Positions 33,930 through 42,411 of a stretch of DNA of 64,000 nucleotides are shown here, in pieces. The position numbers and the translations under genes were made by a program. The DNA is from Gammaproteobacteria bacterium. GTDB taxonomy: Bacteria > Pseudomonadota > Gammaproteobacteria > Ga0077536. Numbering within the stretch: position 1 is the first letter of the stretch; every line of letters begins with the position of its first letter. The notes below the pieces were generated by a model. That model was not told the DNA's origin. It ran no database searches and was given only the letters and a program-made list of their open reading frames with translations. The stretch is from NCBI GenBank assembly GCA_024235015.1, contig JACKNG010000002.1:652046-716045 (forward strand). The letters run 5' to 3'.

Positions 33930-34789
33930 AAGTCTGGCATCGCGGACACATCGGCGACGCGCGCGAGTGCCGCGTGCCCCTGCTCGATCACGGCCTGCTC
34001 TACGGTGACGGCGTGTTCGAAGGCATCCGCATCACGGGCGGGCGGGTGTTCCGCCTCGACGCCCACCTCGCGCGCCTGGCGCGCTCGGCCCGCGCCATCG
34101 GCCTCGAACTGCCGCTCGGCCAGGCCGCCCTGGCCGACACGGTGTGCGCGACGGCGCGCGCCCACGGTGCGCCCGAGGCTTACGTGCGCGTACTGGTCAC
34201 GCGCGGGGTCGGCGCGCTGACCCTCGACCCGACCGACTGCCACGAGCCGGAGTTCTATTGCATCGTCGCCGACATCCGCATGTTCAGTGCCGAGATCCGT
34301 GCCCGCGGCCTGCGCCTCGCGACCGCCAGCCAGCGCCGCCCGCGTGCGGACATGCTCGATCCCCAGGTCAAGAGTCTCAACTACCTCAACAACGTGCTGG
34401 CCAAGCGCGAGGCGCGCCTGCGTGGTTACGACGACGCCCTGCTGCTGAACGGCGAGGCCCGCATCGCCGAGGCCAGCGCGGCGAACGTCTTCGCCGTCGT
34501 CGACGACGTCCTGGTCACGCCGCCGACCAGCGAGGGCGCCCTGCCCGGCATCACCCGCGCCACCGTGCTCGAGTGCTGGCGGGCGGGCGGCGGCCAGGCC
34601 GTCGAGCGACCGCTCACCGCCTACGACCTGACCGGCGCCAGCGAGGCCTTCCTGTGCGGCAGCGGCGCCGGGCTCATCGGTATCGCCAGCCTCGACGACC
34701 GCATCATCGGCGGCGCCGATCGCCCGGCACTGGCCGTACTCGCACCGGCCTACGCCGCCTACGCGGCGCGCCACGGCACCGCGTTCTGA
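33926..34789 (+). CDS. Class IV PLP aminotransferase (branched-chain / D-amino acid type)
   Basis: This 287-residue fold-type IV enzyme opens with PLLDHGLLYGDGVFEGIR. It has the PLP lysine Lys149 in QVKSLNYLNNVLAK, the Glu of ARIAEASAANVF that contacts the PLP nitrogen, and the phosphate-binding LPGITRATVLE. It could be IlvE, a D-amino-acid transaminase or an amine transaminase; sequence alone does not separate these. Coupled to the IclR gene upstream and placed before dimethylformamidase, it may process an amine or amino acid from the same pathway. Confidence 0.88.
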   Translation: MKVWHRGHIGDARECRVPLLDHGLLYGDGVFEGIRITGGRVFRLDAHLARLARSARAIGLELPLGQAALADTVCATARAHGAPEAYVRVLVTRGVGALTLDPTDCHEPEFYCIVADIRMFSAEIRARGLRLATASQRRPRADMLDPQVKSLNYLNNVLAKREARLRGYDDALLLNGEARIAEASAANVFAVVDDVLVTPPTSEGALPGITRATVLECWRAGGGQAVERPLTAYDLTGASEAFLCGSGAGLIGIASLDDRIIGGADRPALAVLAPAYAAYAARHGTAF

Positions 34790-34832
34790 GTGGCGCACCC
34801 GCCGCGCTCACGGGGCGCGGCGGGTTCGGCGC

Positions 34833-34838
34833 TATACT
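34833..34838 (+). promoter_or_regulatory. Possible internal -10 box before dmfA1
   Basis: TATACT 44 bases before the small-subunit start, in the 92-base gap after the aminotransferase. No good -35 is visible. It may give the dimethylformamidase genes a separate transcript. Confidence 0.35.
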
Positions 34839-34881
34839 CCCCGCTCGTGTTCAAACCACTGGCCTGCGGGGAGGACGAGCC

Positions 34882-35208
34882 ATGGCAGAGCTGAACGAAG
34901 CCCACGAGAATTACCGGCCGCACGCGGACGATCGCCGCCTCATCGAGGAGTTCAAGCAGAACCCCATCGGCCACCACAGCCCGGACCTGCAACGCCTGCT
35001 CAACCGCATGCGCGGCGCACCGATGGCGGACAAGTACTGCCTGGTGGTGATCAAGCCCAACCGCGAATGGCAACTGGCCAGGACCACCGGCAAGGCGGGC
35101 GAGCCGGTCAAGCTCCTCGGCCGGCGCTTCACCAGCCAGGCCGAGGCCGAGTGGTACGTCTTCCGCCAGCGCTGGAAAGCGCTGACGGGTGAAACCTTGC
35201 GCGCCTGA
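34882..35208 (+). CDS. dmfA1: N,N-dimethylformamidase small (alpha) subunit
   Basis: The 108-residue protein is encoded 32 bases before the large subunit. Its size and position match the small subunit of DMFase (about 130 residues in Paracoccus). It is charged and helical (DDRRLIEEFKQNP, SPDLQRLLNRMRG), with a beta segment KYCLVVIKPNREWQLAR and FTSQAEAEWYVFRQRW at the end. Assignment rests mainly on context. The start follows GGGGAGGA (34868-34875), a site complementary to the CCUCCCC loop of the small RNAs. Confidence 0.8.
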   Translation: MAELNEAHENYRPHADDRRLIEEFKQNPIGHHSPDLQRLLNRMRGAPMADKYCLVVIKPNREWQLARTTGKAGEPVKLLGRRFTSQAEAEWYVFRQRWKALTGETLRA

Positions 35209-35240
35209 GACGGACGTTCGACCGGGGGAGGACAACAACG

Positions 35241-37505
35241 ATGATGAAGATCACTGCCTATGCCGACCGCGTCAGCGTGGCGCCCGGCGAGACCATCAAC
35301 TTCATGGTCAACTGCGAGGCCCGGGAATTCCGCGCCGATTTCGTGCGCCTGATCTGCGGCGACATGAACCCGGACGGCCCGGGTTACCAGGAACGCGTGG
35401 TGCGCACGCCGGCCAACGGTATCTACAAGGGGCGCAAGCAGGTCATCCATGCCGGCTCCTTCGTCGAGATCCCGCGTGCCGACAACATGCCCGCACTCGG
35501 CAGCTTCACCCTGCAGGCCTTCATCTGGCCGACCACGCCGGAGCGCGGCGCGCAGGCCTTGATCAGCCATTGGGGCGGGCGCAACGGCGGCGGCGCGGTG
35601 CTCGGCATCGCGCCCGAGAACGGCGGCATTTCGCTCACCCTCGGCGGCGGCCGTGGCCGCAGCGAGACCTTCTCCACCGGGCGTGCCCTGCTCGCCCGCG
35701 AGTGGTATTTCGTCGCCGCCAGCTTCGATGCCAAGACGAAGAAAGTGGTGATCATCCAGGAACCACTGCACACCCACGTCGGCACGCGCGACGCCGCGGT
35801 GACCCGGGCGACCGCCAAGCTCACCCGTCTCGCCGCCCACGACGGCCCGGTGACCATGGCCGCGCGCTTCCAACGCTTCGATGCCGGCCGCACGGTGTGC
35901 GATCAGCATTACAACGGCAAGATCGACAGCCCGCGCATCGCCACCCGCGCGCTCGACCGCGCCGAAATGGAGACCCTGCGCGCACCGACCCTCGATCGCA
36001 CGCTGGCCAACGACGTCTTCGGCGCCTGGGACTTCAGCGCCGACATCAGCAGCGTCAAGGTCTCCGATCTGTCGCCCCACCGCCTGCACGGCCACGTCGT
36101 GCACATGCCGGCGCGCGGCATGACCGGCTGGAACTGGAGCGGCGAGGAGATGAACTGGCGCCACGCGCCACGCGAATACGGCGCCATCCATTTCCACGAC
36201 GACGACGTCTACGATGCCGCCTGGCAGGTCGATGTCTCGCTGACCGTACCGAAGAATCTCAAGAGCGGGCTGTACTGCGCGCGCCTGCGCTGCGGCGACG
36301 ATCTCGAAGACGAGGACTACGTGCCGTTCGCGGTGCTGCCACCGCGCGGCCAGGCGACGGCGAAGATCTGCTTCGTGCTGCCGACGGCGAGCTACATGGC
36401 CTACGCCAACGAGCACATGGGTACCGATGCGCCGATCGCACAGTTGCTCGGCGGGCGCCTGGTCGAACACGAACGCCAGGATCTCTACCGCAACGTCCAC
36501 CGCGAATACGGCGCGAGCTGCTACGACGTGCATTCGGATGGTTCCGGGGTGTGCCATTCCTCGCGCCTGCGGCCCATTCTCAACATGCGGCCGAAGTACA
36601 AGTCGTGGCTGGGTGGCGAGGGTTCGACCCTGTGGCAGTTCAATGCCGACACCCACATCATCAACTGGCTCGAGAACCTCGGCTACGAGTACGACGTCAT
36701 CACCGACGAGGAGCTGCACTACGAGGGCCTCAAGGCCATCGAGCCCTACCGCGTGGTGTTGTCGTCCTCCCATCCCGAGTACCACTCGAAACAGATGTGG
36801 GATGCGCTGCACGCCTGGCAGCAGCGCGGCGGGCGCTTCATGTACCTCGGCGCCAACGGCTGGTACTGGCGCATCGCCTATCACGACGAAGTGCCCGGCA
36901 TCATCGAGGTCCGCCGCAACGAGGACGGCATCCGCGCCTGGGAAGCGCGCACGGGCGAGTACTACCACGGCTTCACCGGCGAGTACGGCGGCCTGTGGCG
37001 GCGCAACGGGCGCCCGCCGCAGCAGATCGTGGGTACGGGTTTCACCGCCCAGGGCTTCGACATCTCGTCGTACTACGTGCGCAAGCCGGACAGCTTCAAG
37101 AAGGAAGTGCGCTGGATCATGAACGGGGTCGGTGCGGATGAACGCATCGGCGACTTCGGTCTCATCGGCGGCGGTGCCGCCGGCCTCGAGCTCGACCGCG
37201 CCGATCGTGCCCTCGGCACGCCACCCAATGCCTACCTGCTGGCCTCGTCGGAAGATCACACCGACATCTACCTGGTGGTGTGCGAGGAGTTGCTGATCAA
37301 CTACCCCGGCACCGGCGGACAGGAGAACGATCTGGTGCGCGCCGACCTGGTCTTCTACGAGACCGCCAACGGCGGCGGCGTGTTCGCGACGAGTTCGATC
37401 GCCTGGCCGGGTTCGCTGGCCCACGACAACTACAAGAACAACGTCTCGCGCATCACCAAGAACGTGCTCGATCGCTTCGTCAGCGGCAAGCCGCTGCTCG
37501 ACTGA
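35241..37505 (+). CDS. dmfA2: N,N-dimethylformamidase large (beta) subunit
   Basis: The 754-residue protein is close to the 762 residues of the known DmfA2. An N-terminal laminin-G/concanavalin-like region (about 60-230, SFTLQAFIWPTTPE, AREWYFVAASFDAKT) precedes the catalytic part (KICFVLPTASYMAYANEHMG, CYDVHSDGSGVCHSSRLRP, INWLENLGYEYDVITDEELH, GRFMYLGANGWYWRI). The family hydrolyses N,N-dimethylformamide to dimethylamine and formate, with a mononuclear iron held by two Tyr and one Glu; I did not map those residues. The ribosome binding site is GGGGGAGG. Confidence 0.9.
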   Translation: MMKITAYADRVSVAPGETINFMVNCEAREFRADFVRLICGDMNPDGPGYQERVVRTPANGIYKGRKQVIHAGSFVEIPRADNMPALGSFTLQAFIWPTTPERGAQALISHWGGRNGGGAVLGIAPENGGISLTLGGGRGRSETFSTGRALLAREWYFVAASFDAKTKKVVIIQEPLHTHVGTRDAAVTRATAKLTRLAAHDGPVTMAARFQRFDAGRTVCDQHYNGKIDSPRIATRALDRAEMETLRAPTLDRTLANDVFGAWDFSADISSVKVSDLSPHRLHGHVVHMPARGMTGWNWSGEEMNWRHAPREYGAIHFHDDDVYDAAWQVDVSLTVPKNLKSGLYCARLRCGDDLEDEDYVPFAVLPPRGQATAKICFVLPTASYMAYANEHMGTDAPIAQLLGGRLVEHERQDLYRNVHREYGASCYDVHSDGSGVCHSSRLRPILNMRPKYKSWLGGEGSTLWQFNADTHIINWLENLGYEYDVITDEELHYEGLKAIEPYRVVLSSSHPEYHSKQMWDALHAWQQRGGRFMYLGANGWYWRIAYHDEVPGIIEVRRNEDGIRAWEARTGEYYHGFTGEYGGLWRRNGRPPQQIVGTGFTAQGFDISSYYVRKPDSFKKEVRWIMNGVGADERIGDFGLIGGGAAGLELDRADRALGTPPNAYLLASSEDHTDIYLVVCEELLINYPGTGGQENDLVRADLVFYETANGGGVFATSSIAWPGSLAHDNYKNNVSRITKNVLDRFVSGKPLLD

Positions 37506-37530
37506 GTCATACGAGCCGCGCCGGTCCGCC

Positions 37531-39327
37531 ATGTTCACCGAGCCCAGGCGCCGCCTCGCCGCCATCGTCAGTGCCGACGTGGCCGGTTACTCGCGGCTGA
37601 TGGGCGAGGACGAGGCGGACACGGTGGCGATGCTGGAGGCCTCGCGCGAGGTGTTCCGCGCCGCCACCGCCGAGCACGGCGGCCGCATCGTCGACACCGC
37701 CGGCGACAGCGTGCTGGCGGTGTTCGACAGCGTGCTCGAGGCGCTCGATGCCAGCGTCTCGATCCAGGCCGAACTCGCGCGGCGCAACGCCGAACGCCCG
37801 GAAGGGCGCCGCATGCGCTTCCGCATCGGCATCAACCTCGGCGACATCCTGCAGCAGAGCGACGGCAGCATCTACGGCGAAGGCGTCAACATCGCGGCCC
37901 GCCTCGAGGCGCTGGCCGAGCCGGGTTCGGTCACGCTGTCGGGGCCAGCCTACGACTTCGTCGTCGGCCGCGGCGACACGCGCTGGCGCTTCCTCGGCGA
38001 GCAGGAAGTGAAGAACATCGCGCGCCCGGTGCGCGTGTACGCCCTCGACGACGAGGCGACGGACGACGACGCCGCACCGCCGGCACCGGAGCCCAAGCCG
38101 GCTGCGGGCGCCGCATCGCCACCGGCACGCCCGTCGATCGTGGTGCTGCCCTTCACCAATATGACCGGCCAGGCCGAGGACGAGTATTTCGCCGACGGCA
38201 TCACCGAGGACGTCATCACGGAGTTGTCCCGCTTCAAGGATCTCGTCGTCACCTCGCGCAACACCAGCTTCAGTTTCAAGGGCCGCGCACACAAGGCGCA
38301 GGACATCGGCGAGGAGCTCAATGTCCGCTACATCCTCGAGGGCAGCGTGCGCAAGGCCGGCGACCGCGTGCGCGTCAATGCGCAGCTGATCGAGGCGGCG
38401 AGCGGCCATCACCTGTGGGCGGAGCGCTTCGACCGCCGCCTCGAAGACGTCTTCGCCGTGCAGGACGAACTGACCCGGCGCATCGTCTCGACCCTGGTCG
38501 GCCGCCTGGAGGTCAGTGAACGTAAGCGCGCGCGCAGCGAGCAGTCGGCGCACAGCGCCGCCGCCTACGACCTCGTGCTGCGCGGGCGCGAGCTGTGGCT
38601 CAAGTTCAACCGCGAGGACAACCTCGCCGCACGCGGCCTCTACCTGCAGGCCATCCAGGTCGACCCGGAATACCCGCGCGCCTATGCCGGCATCGCCTGG
38701 ACCTATGCCGTCGCCTACAACGAGTACTGGACCTGCGAACCGCAGGGCTCGCTGGACAAGGCGCTCGACTACGCCCAACGCGCGGTGCACATGGACCCGT
38801 CGGCGCACACCTACCGCCTGTGTCTCGGCATGGTCCACTTCTTCCGCAAGGATCTCGACAAGGCCATCGAGTGCTTCGAGACCGCGCTCGAACTCAACAT
38901 GAACGACGCCGACTGCTATGCCTTCCTGGCCCAGGCCCTGACCCTGGCCGGCGAGCCGGAACGTGCCATGGAACTGCTCGAGCGAGCCTTCGAGATCAAT
39001 CCCTTCCTCGGCGACTGGCCGCGCAGCCTGTACGCCGCGGCCAACTTCGTGGCGCGGCGCTACGCCGCCGCGGCCGCGGTGATCAAGGAGCTGCACACCC
39101 CGCAGGTCTCCGCCTGCCGCTGGTTCGCGGCCATCCATGCCGCGCTGGGCGACGCGGTGGAAGCGGGGCGCTACGCCCGCCGTTACCTCGACCACTACCC
39201 CGATTTCGATCTCGACGATCACATCGCGCGCATGCCTTTCCGTCACCCCGAGGATCGCGATCACTACGCGCACTGGTTGCGCGAGGCGGGCTTCGAACGT
39301 GCCGAGCGGAGCTGCGAACCGGCCTGA
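37531..39327 (+). CDS. Class III adenylate/guanylate cyclase with TolB-like and TPR domains
   Basis: Domains of the 598-residue protein in order: a class III cyclase homology domain (about 5-170) with AAIVSADVAGYSRLMGEDEA, DTAGDSVLAVFDS and IGINLGDILQQSDGSIYGEGV; a linker rich in Pro/Ala; a TolB/FlgO-like domain (about 195-310, VVLPFTNMTGQAEDEYFADG and YILEGSVRKAGDRVRVNAQL); and TPR repeats to the C-terminus. Such proteins are common in soil Proteobacteria. cAMP output is likely but not demonstrable. It sits 25 bases after dmfA2, so it may be read through from that operon, and directly precedes the small-RNA array. Confidence 0.9.
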   Translation: MFTEPRRRLAAIVSADVAGYSRLMGEDEADTVAMLEASREVFRAATAEHGGRIVDTAGDSVLAVFDSVLEALDASVSIQAELARRNAERPEGRRMRFRIGINLGDILQQSDGSIYGEGVNIAARLEALAEPGSVTLSGPAYDFVVGRGDTRWRFLGEQEVKNIARPVRVYALDDEATDDDAAPPAPEPKPAAGAASPPARPSIVVLPFTNMTGQAEDEYFADGITEDVITELSRFKDLVVTSRNTSFSFKGRAHKAQDIGEELNVRYILEGSVRKAGDRVRVNAQLIEAASGHHLWAERFDRRLEDVFAVQDELTRRIVSTLVGRLEVSERKRARSEQSAHSAAAYDLVLRGRELWLKFNREDNLAARGLYLQAIQVDPEYPRAYAGIAWTYAVAYNEYWTCEPQGSLDKALDYAQRAVHMDPSAHTYRLCLGMVHFFRKDLDKAIECFETALELNMNDADCYAFLAQALTLAGEPERAMELLERAFEINPFLGDWPRSLYAAANFVARRYAAAAAVIKELHTPQVSACRWFAAIHAALGDAVEAGRYARRYLDHYPDFDLDDHIARMPFRHPEDRDHYAHWLREAGFERAERSCEPA

Positions 39328-39384
39328 AGCGACCGCGGCCGGCATCATGTTCCGAGCGGGAAACAGAGTTGTGCAGGATACATG

Positions 39385-39412
39385 TTGCAACGCCACAAAA
39401 TTTCCCTATACT
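39385..39412 (+). promoter_or_regulatory. Promoter of tandem small RNA copy A (type example)
   Basis: TTGCAA (39385-39390), a 16-base spacer, then TATACT (39407-39412). The other copies have the same 16-base spacing: TTGCAA/TATACT at 39649-39676, TTGCAC/TATACT at 39840-39867 and TTGCGG/TAAACT at 40076-40103. All four -35 elements are preceded by TG. Confidence 0.82.
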
Positions 39413-39418
39413 GCGCCG

Positions 39419-39502
39419 CACCATAACAGTCCTTCGACCTCCCCTCGATTCTGTTACTGGGACCTCCCCTCGCCGGGCCGCAAAGGCCCGGCACTTAATT
39501 TC
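39419..39502 (+). ncRNA. Tandem small RNA, copy A (CCUCCCC loop)
   Basis: The predicted RNA is about 84 nt. Stem 1, TAACAG (39424-39429) with CTGTTA (39451-39456), encloses an upper stem TCGA/TCGA that displays the 7-base loop CCTCCCC. A second ACCTCCCC (39462-39469) is single-stranded between the hairpins. A terminator hairpin GCCGGGCC / GGCCCGGC (39472-39492) is followed by ACTTAATTT. Ends are estimated from promoter and terminator. The loop is an anti-Shine-Dalgarno sequence. Confidence 0.82.
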
Positions 39503-39682
39503 TCCCTCGTCGCCGCCTGCCGCGTCCACCCCTGCCGCCGCCCGCCAGGTGCCACGACCCAGCGTGGCGCCTGCATGTCAGTCTTTGCATGAGAACATTC
39601 ACAGAACTCATTGCGCCGCGAAGGAATAGACTTATTCCAAATCGATTGTTGCAATGCGGTATCCGGGGCCTATACTTCGTTC

Positions 39683-39765
39683 CACCAAGACAGCAAATCG
39701 ACCTCCCCTCGAAATCTGTTATTGGGACCTCCCCTCGCCGGGCCGCAAGGCCCGGCACTTAATTC
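39683..39765 (+). ncRNA. Tandem small RNA, copy B (CCUCCCC loop)
   Basis: Same plan as copy A. Lower stem ACAG (39690-39693) with CTGT (39716-39719), upper stem TCGA/TCGA closing the CCTCCCC loop, second ACCTCCCC at 39727-39734, and terminator GCCGGGCC-GCAA-GGCCCGGC (39737-39756). It starts about 264 bases after copy A. Confidence 0.82.
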
Positions 39766-39873
39766 CCCCCCTGCACGTCACCCATCGCGGCCACCATCGA
39801 GCCCACTGCGCGCTCCATCCGCCGTTCGAAATATTGATGTTGCACTGCGACATTCTTGCGCTATACTGAACAC

Positions 39874-39952
39874 TCCAATGCAGATCGACCTCCCCTCGAC
39901 ACCTGCACTGGGACCTCCCCTCGCCGGGCCGCAAGGCCCGGCACTTAAATTC
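39874..39952 (+). ncRNA. Tandem small RNA, copy C (CCUCCCC loop)
   Basis: The lower stem is TGCAG (39879-39883) with CTGCA (39903-39907), a different sequence from A and B that preserves pairing. The upper stem TCGA/TCGA closes the CCTCCCC loop. The second ACCTCCCC is at 39913-39920 and the terminator at 39923-39942. Confidence 0.82.
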
Positions 39953-40109
39953 CCCGCAGCCGTCGTCGTCCATGCATGGAGACGGTGGCCGCTGCGCGTG
40001 TGCAGGTCACCGCGGTGCCGGGTACGGCCCGAGCGGCTTCGCCGGAATGGAAATGCTGTTATGCAAAATTAAATGTTGCGGTGCGTCATTTCTGTTGTAA
40101 ACTGAATCC

Positions 40110-40189
40110 ACCAATGCAGAACGACCTCCCCTCGAATCCTGCATCTGGGACCTCCCCTCGCCGGGCCGCAAGGCCCGGCACTTAATTCC
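40110..40189 (+). ncRNA. Tandem small RNA, copy D (CCUCCCC loop)
   Basis: The lower stem is ATGCAG (40114-40119) with CTGCAT (40139-40144). The upper stem is CGA/TCG, closing the CCTCCCC loop. The second ACCTCCCC is at 40150-40157 and the terminator GCCGGGCC-GCAA-GGCCCGGC at 40160-40179. It ends about 25 bases before the convergent phosphotransferase stop. The remaining sequence between copies in 39328-40212 shows no gene. Confidence 0.82.
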
Positions 40190-40212
40190 TCCCCGGCCGT
40201 CCGACCTCGCTC

Positions 40213-41193
40213 TCACGCAGCGGCAAAGCGCACCGCCATGTCGACGTAGCCCGGGATCACTGCGGCCCAGGCCTCGAAACGCGGGTCGCGGGTCCGCCCG
40301 CTCGCGAACAGGTGATAACCCAGCGCAATGATGGCGGCGATCTTGGCCACCGCCAGGGCTTCGTAGCGCATGAGATCGACGGCCTGGCGGCCGGTCGCCC
40401 GTTCCCAGGCGTCGACCACCTGCGCCTTGCTCCACCATCCCGGCAACTCGTAGCCGGCCGTGGCCAGTTTGGCCTCGCCCTGGTCATAGAAATGCGCGAT
40501 ATAGCCGAGATCGGTCATGGGCTCGCCGATGCCGGCCATCTCCCAGTCGAGCAGGGCGAGCAGGCGGCCGTCGCGTGCCCACAGGCAGTTGCCGTGCTTG
40601 GGGTCGCCGTGCACCGGCGTGACCGGCCCCGACGAGCGCGGCGGCGCACCGACCAGCCCGTGCAGGACTTCGAGCAGGGCGGCAGGCGCCTCGGCTTCCT
40701 CGGCGACCGCCAGCCAGTGACGGGCCTCGTCGACCGGGCTGCGCGTGGCCGCCGGCATGCAGTCGGCCGGCAGGCGGTGGACGGCCGTAACCGCGGCTAT
40801 CCACTGGCGGCACATGGCGTCCGGCTGGCTCGACGGCGCGCCCAGCAACCACGCCGGCGTGACGTACTCGAAGGCCTCGCCGTCGAGTCGTTGCATGACG
40901 AAGAAGGCGTCGCCGATGACTGCCGGGTCGCTGCACAGCTCGTAGACCGCCGGCACCGGCGGGCCCTCCGCCGCGCTGCCCATTGCCGCGAGCACGGCGT
41001 GCTGGAGCGCCATGTCGTAGGGTGGCAGCAGGCCCTCCTCGGAAGGCGGCATGCGCAGGATGCGGTCGATGCCCTCGAGCAGGTAGGTCTCGTTGGAGTG
41101 TCCCGTCGACAACGGCACGATGCCGCTCAGGCGGCTGCCGTCGGCGAGGTAGCCGCGCAGACCGTCCAGCATGCGTTCGAGATCGCGTGCCAT
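40213..41193 (-). CDS. Aminoglycoside phosphotransferase (APH)-fold kinase, acyl-CoA dehydrogenase-associated type
   Basis: The 326-residue protein has an APH fold: nucleotide-binding lobe (LSTGHSNETYLLEG, RILRMPP), catalytic loop VHGDPKHGNCLWA with the Asp base, and the metal motif LLDWEMAGIGEPMTDLGY. Members with this style (also called ACAD10/11-like) are found beside CoA-based catabolic genes and probably phosphorylate a hydroxylated acyl intermediate rather than an antibiotic. It follows the 41204 gene by 10 bases in a TetR-controlled unit. Confidence 0.87.
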   Translation of the reverse strand: MARDLERMLDGLRGYLADGSRLSGIVPLSTGHSNETYLLEGIDRILRMPPSEEGLLPPYDMALQHAVLAAMGSAAEGPPVPAVYELCSDPAVIGDAFFVMQRLDGEAFEYVTPAWLLGAPSSQPDAMCRQWIAAVTAVHRLPADCMPAATRSPVDEARHWLAVAEEAEAPAALLEVLHGLVGAPPRSSGPVTPVHGDPKHGNCLWARDGRLLALLDWEMAGIGEPMTDLGYIAHFYDQGEAKLATAGYELPGWWSKAQVVDAWERATGRQAVDLMRYEALAVAKIAAIIALGYHLFASGRTRDPRFEAWAAVIPGYVDMAVRFAAA

Positions 41194-41203
41194 CGCCGCG
41201 GCC

Positions 41204-42361
41204 TCAGGGCTGGGTGCCGTAGAGTTCGAGATCCGGCCATTCGCCGAGCACGATGGGCTCGAACAGGCCGTGGCCGGTGGCGTCGCCCTCGCGCACGCCG
41301 ACGATGGTGTCGCGCACCGCCGAACCCATGCGCTTGCGCACCGCGGGCGCGGTCATGTCCGCGATCCGTTCACCGTCGAGATCGAGTTCGCCGCGCCAGT
41401 TGCCATGCTTCTTGCCGTCGAACCCGAGGTAAAGCGCGGGCCCGAGGTAGAAGCCGGAATCGCCGCGGACGTCGAGTTCGACGGTCGCCGTCTCGCCCGA
41501 GAGCATGTCGAAATGGATGCGCCCGCCGATCAGGCGACGGGTCTCGTCGACGTAGCGCAGCTCGGGCCGGGCGCGCGCAATGCGTTCCTGGCGACCGTCG
41601 GCGTGGTTGCGATAGCCCGAAAAGTAGAACACCTCCTCGCCGCGGATCTGCAGGTAGAAGTGGTACTCGTAGCGGGTGCCGTCGGGCCGTTGCAGCAGGA
41701 TCGGCGACCAGTTGAGCAGGAACTTGGAATCCTCGAACTTGCGTTCGCCGAAGTCGCGCGCCGGGCGCAGGTCGGAGGGCGGCGCGCCGACGTCGAGGCG
41801 CACGCCCCAGGAATGGTCGCGGTAGCAGAACCAGTCCTCGGTGTTGATGGTCTCGCGCTTGCCGTCGATGGCGTACCAGCCGCTCGGCTCGCCGGCCTGG
41901 TGGTAGCGCACCACGTTGGAGACGACGCGGAAACTGCGCTCGTCGCGCTGGATGTGGCGATCCTCGAAGAAGGGCGGGAAGACGTCGTTGAACGTAATGT
42001 CGAATTCGAGCGGGATGATGTCGTTCTTCGCGAGCTTCCAGCGCACCTTCTTCAGCGGTTCGACGACCTCGTAGCTGAGCGGGCCGACCGCCGTTGCCAG
42101 CGGGTCGAGCGAGAGTTCGCGGCTGGCGCGCACGGTCCATTGCTCGAGGCCGCGCGAGAGGCCGGCGAAGCCGTCGATGACGTCGCGGTTGGGATAGCGC
42201 CCCATCCCCATGTCGAGCTGCAGGCTGCCGTCCTTGCGCGAAACCGGCATCCACAGCTTCTCCGTCCACGACAGGTCGGACTGCGCGACGGTGGCGAAGG
42301 TGTCGATGATCTGGTGATTGAGCTGCTCGTCGAGCGGCAGCAGCTTGCCGATGTCCTGCAT
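41204..42361 (-). CDS. Uncharacterised DUF7064-like protein
   Basis: The 385-residue protein starts at 42361, chosen because GGGGAGA lies 8 bases upstream. It is cytoplasmic, beta-rich and without signal peptide. Recognisable words are MGMGRYPNRDVIDGFAGLSRG, WFCYRDHSWGVRLDVG and FYLQIRGEEVFYFSGY. From memory it resembles the DUF7064/DUF7065 group (lipocalin/CrtC-like fold) often encoded beside APH-type kinases in lipid or xenobiotic gene clusters. The enzymatic role is unknown. It is the middle gene of a TetR - DUF7064 - APH unit. Confidence 0.72.
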   Translation of the reverse strand: MQDIGKLLPLDEQLNHQIIDTFATVAQSDLSWTEKLWMPVSRKDGSLQLDMGMGRYPNRDVIDGFAGLSRGLEQWTVRASRELSLDPLATAVGPLSYEVVEPLKKVRWKLAKNDIIPLEFDITFNDVFPPFFEDRHIQRDERSFRVVSNVVRYHQAGEPSGWYAIDGKRETINTEDWFCYRDHSWGVRLDVGAPPSDLRPARDFGERKFEDSKFLLNWSPILLQRPDGTRYEYHFYLQIRGEEVFYFSGYRNHADGRQERIARARPELRYVDETRRLIGGRIHFDMLSGETATVELDVRGDSGFYLGPALYLGFDGKKHGNWRGELDLDGERIADMTAPAVRKRMGSAVRDTIVGVREGDATGHGLFEPIVLGEWPDLELYGTQP

Positions 42362-42411
42362 GGTGGGATCTCCCCTGGCTTGTCGATGGTGTTCGTAGCG
42401 GTGCGGCCCCG

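Noticed and set aside
39454..39973. Minus-strand open frames across the small-RNA array with repeated RALRPGEGRSQ
   Set aside because: The repeat arises because the frames cross the reverse complement of the terminator and ACCTCCCC motif in each unit. Promoters, covarying stems and terminators all point to plus-strand RNAs, and the frames have no ribosome binding site logic.
40213..41193. Aminoglycoside resistance gene
   Set aside because: The APH fold is shared by many metabolic kinases. Context (TetR, DUF7064 and CoA catabolism) and sequence style point away from antibiotic modification.
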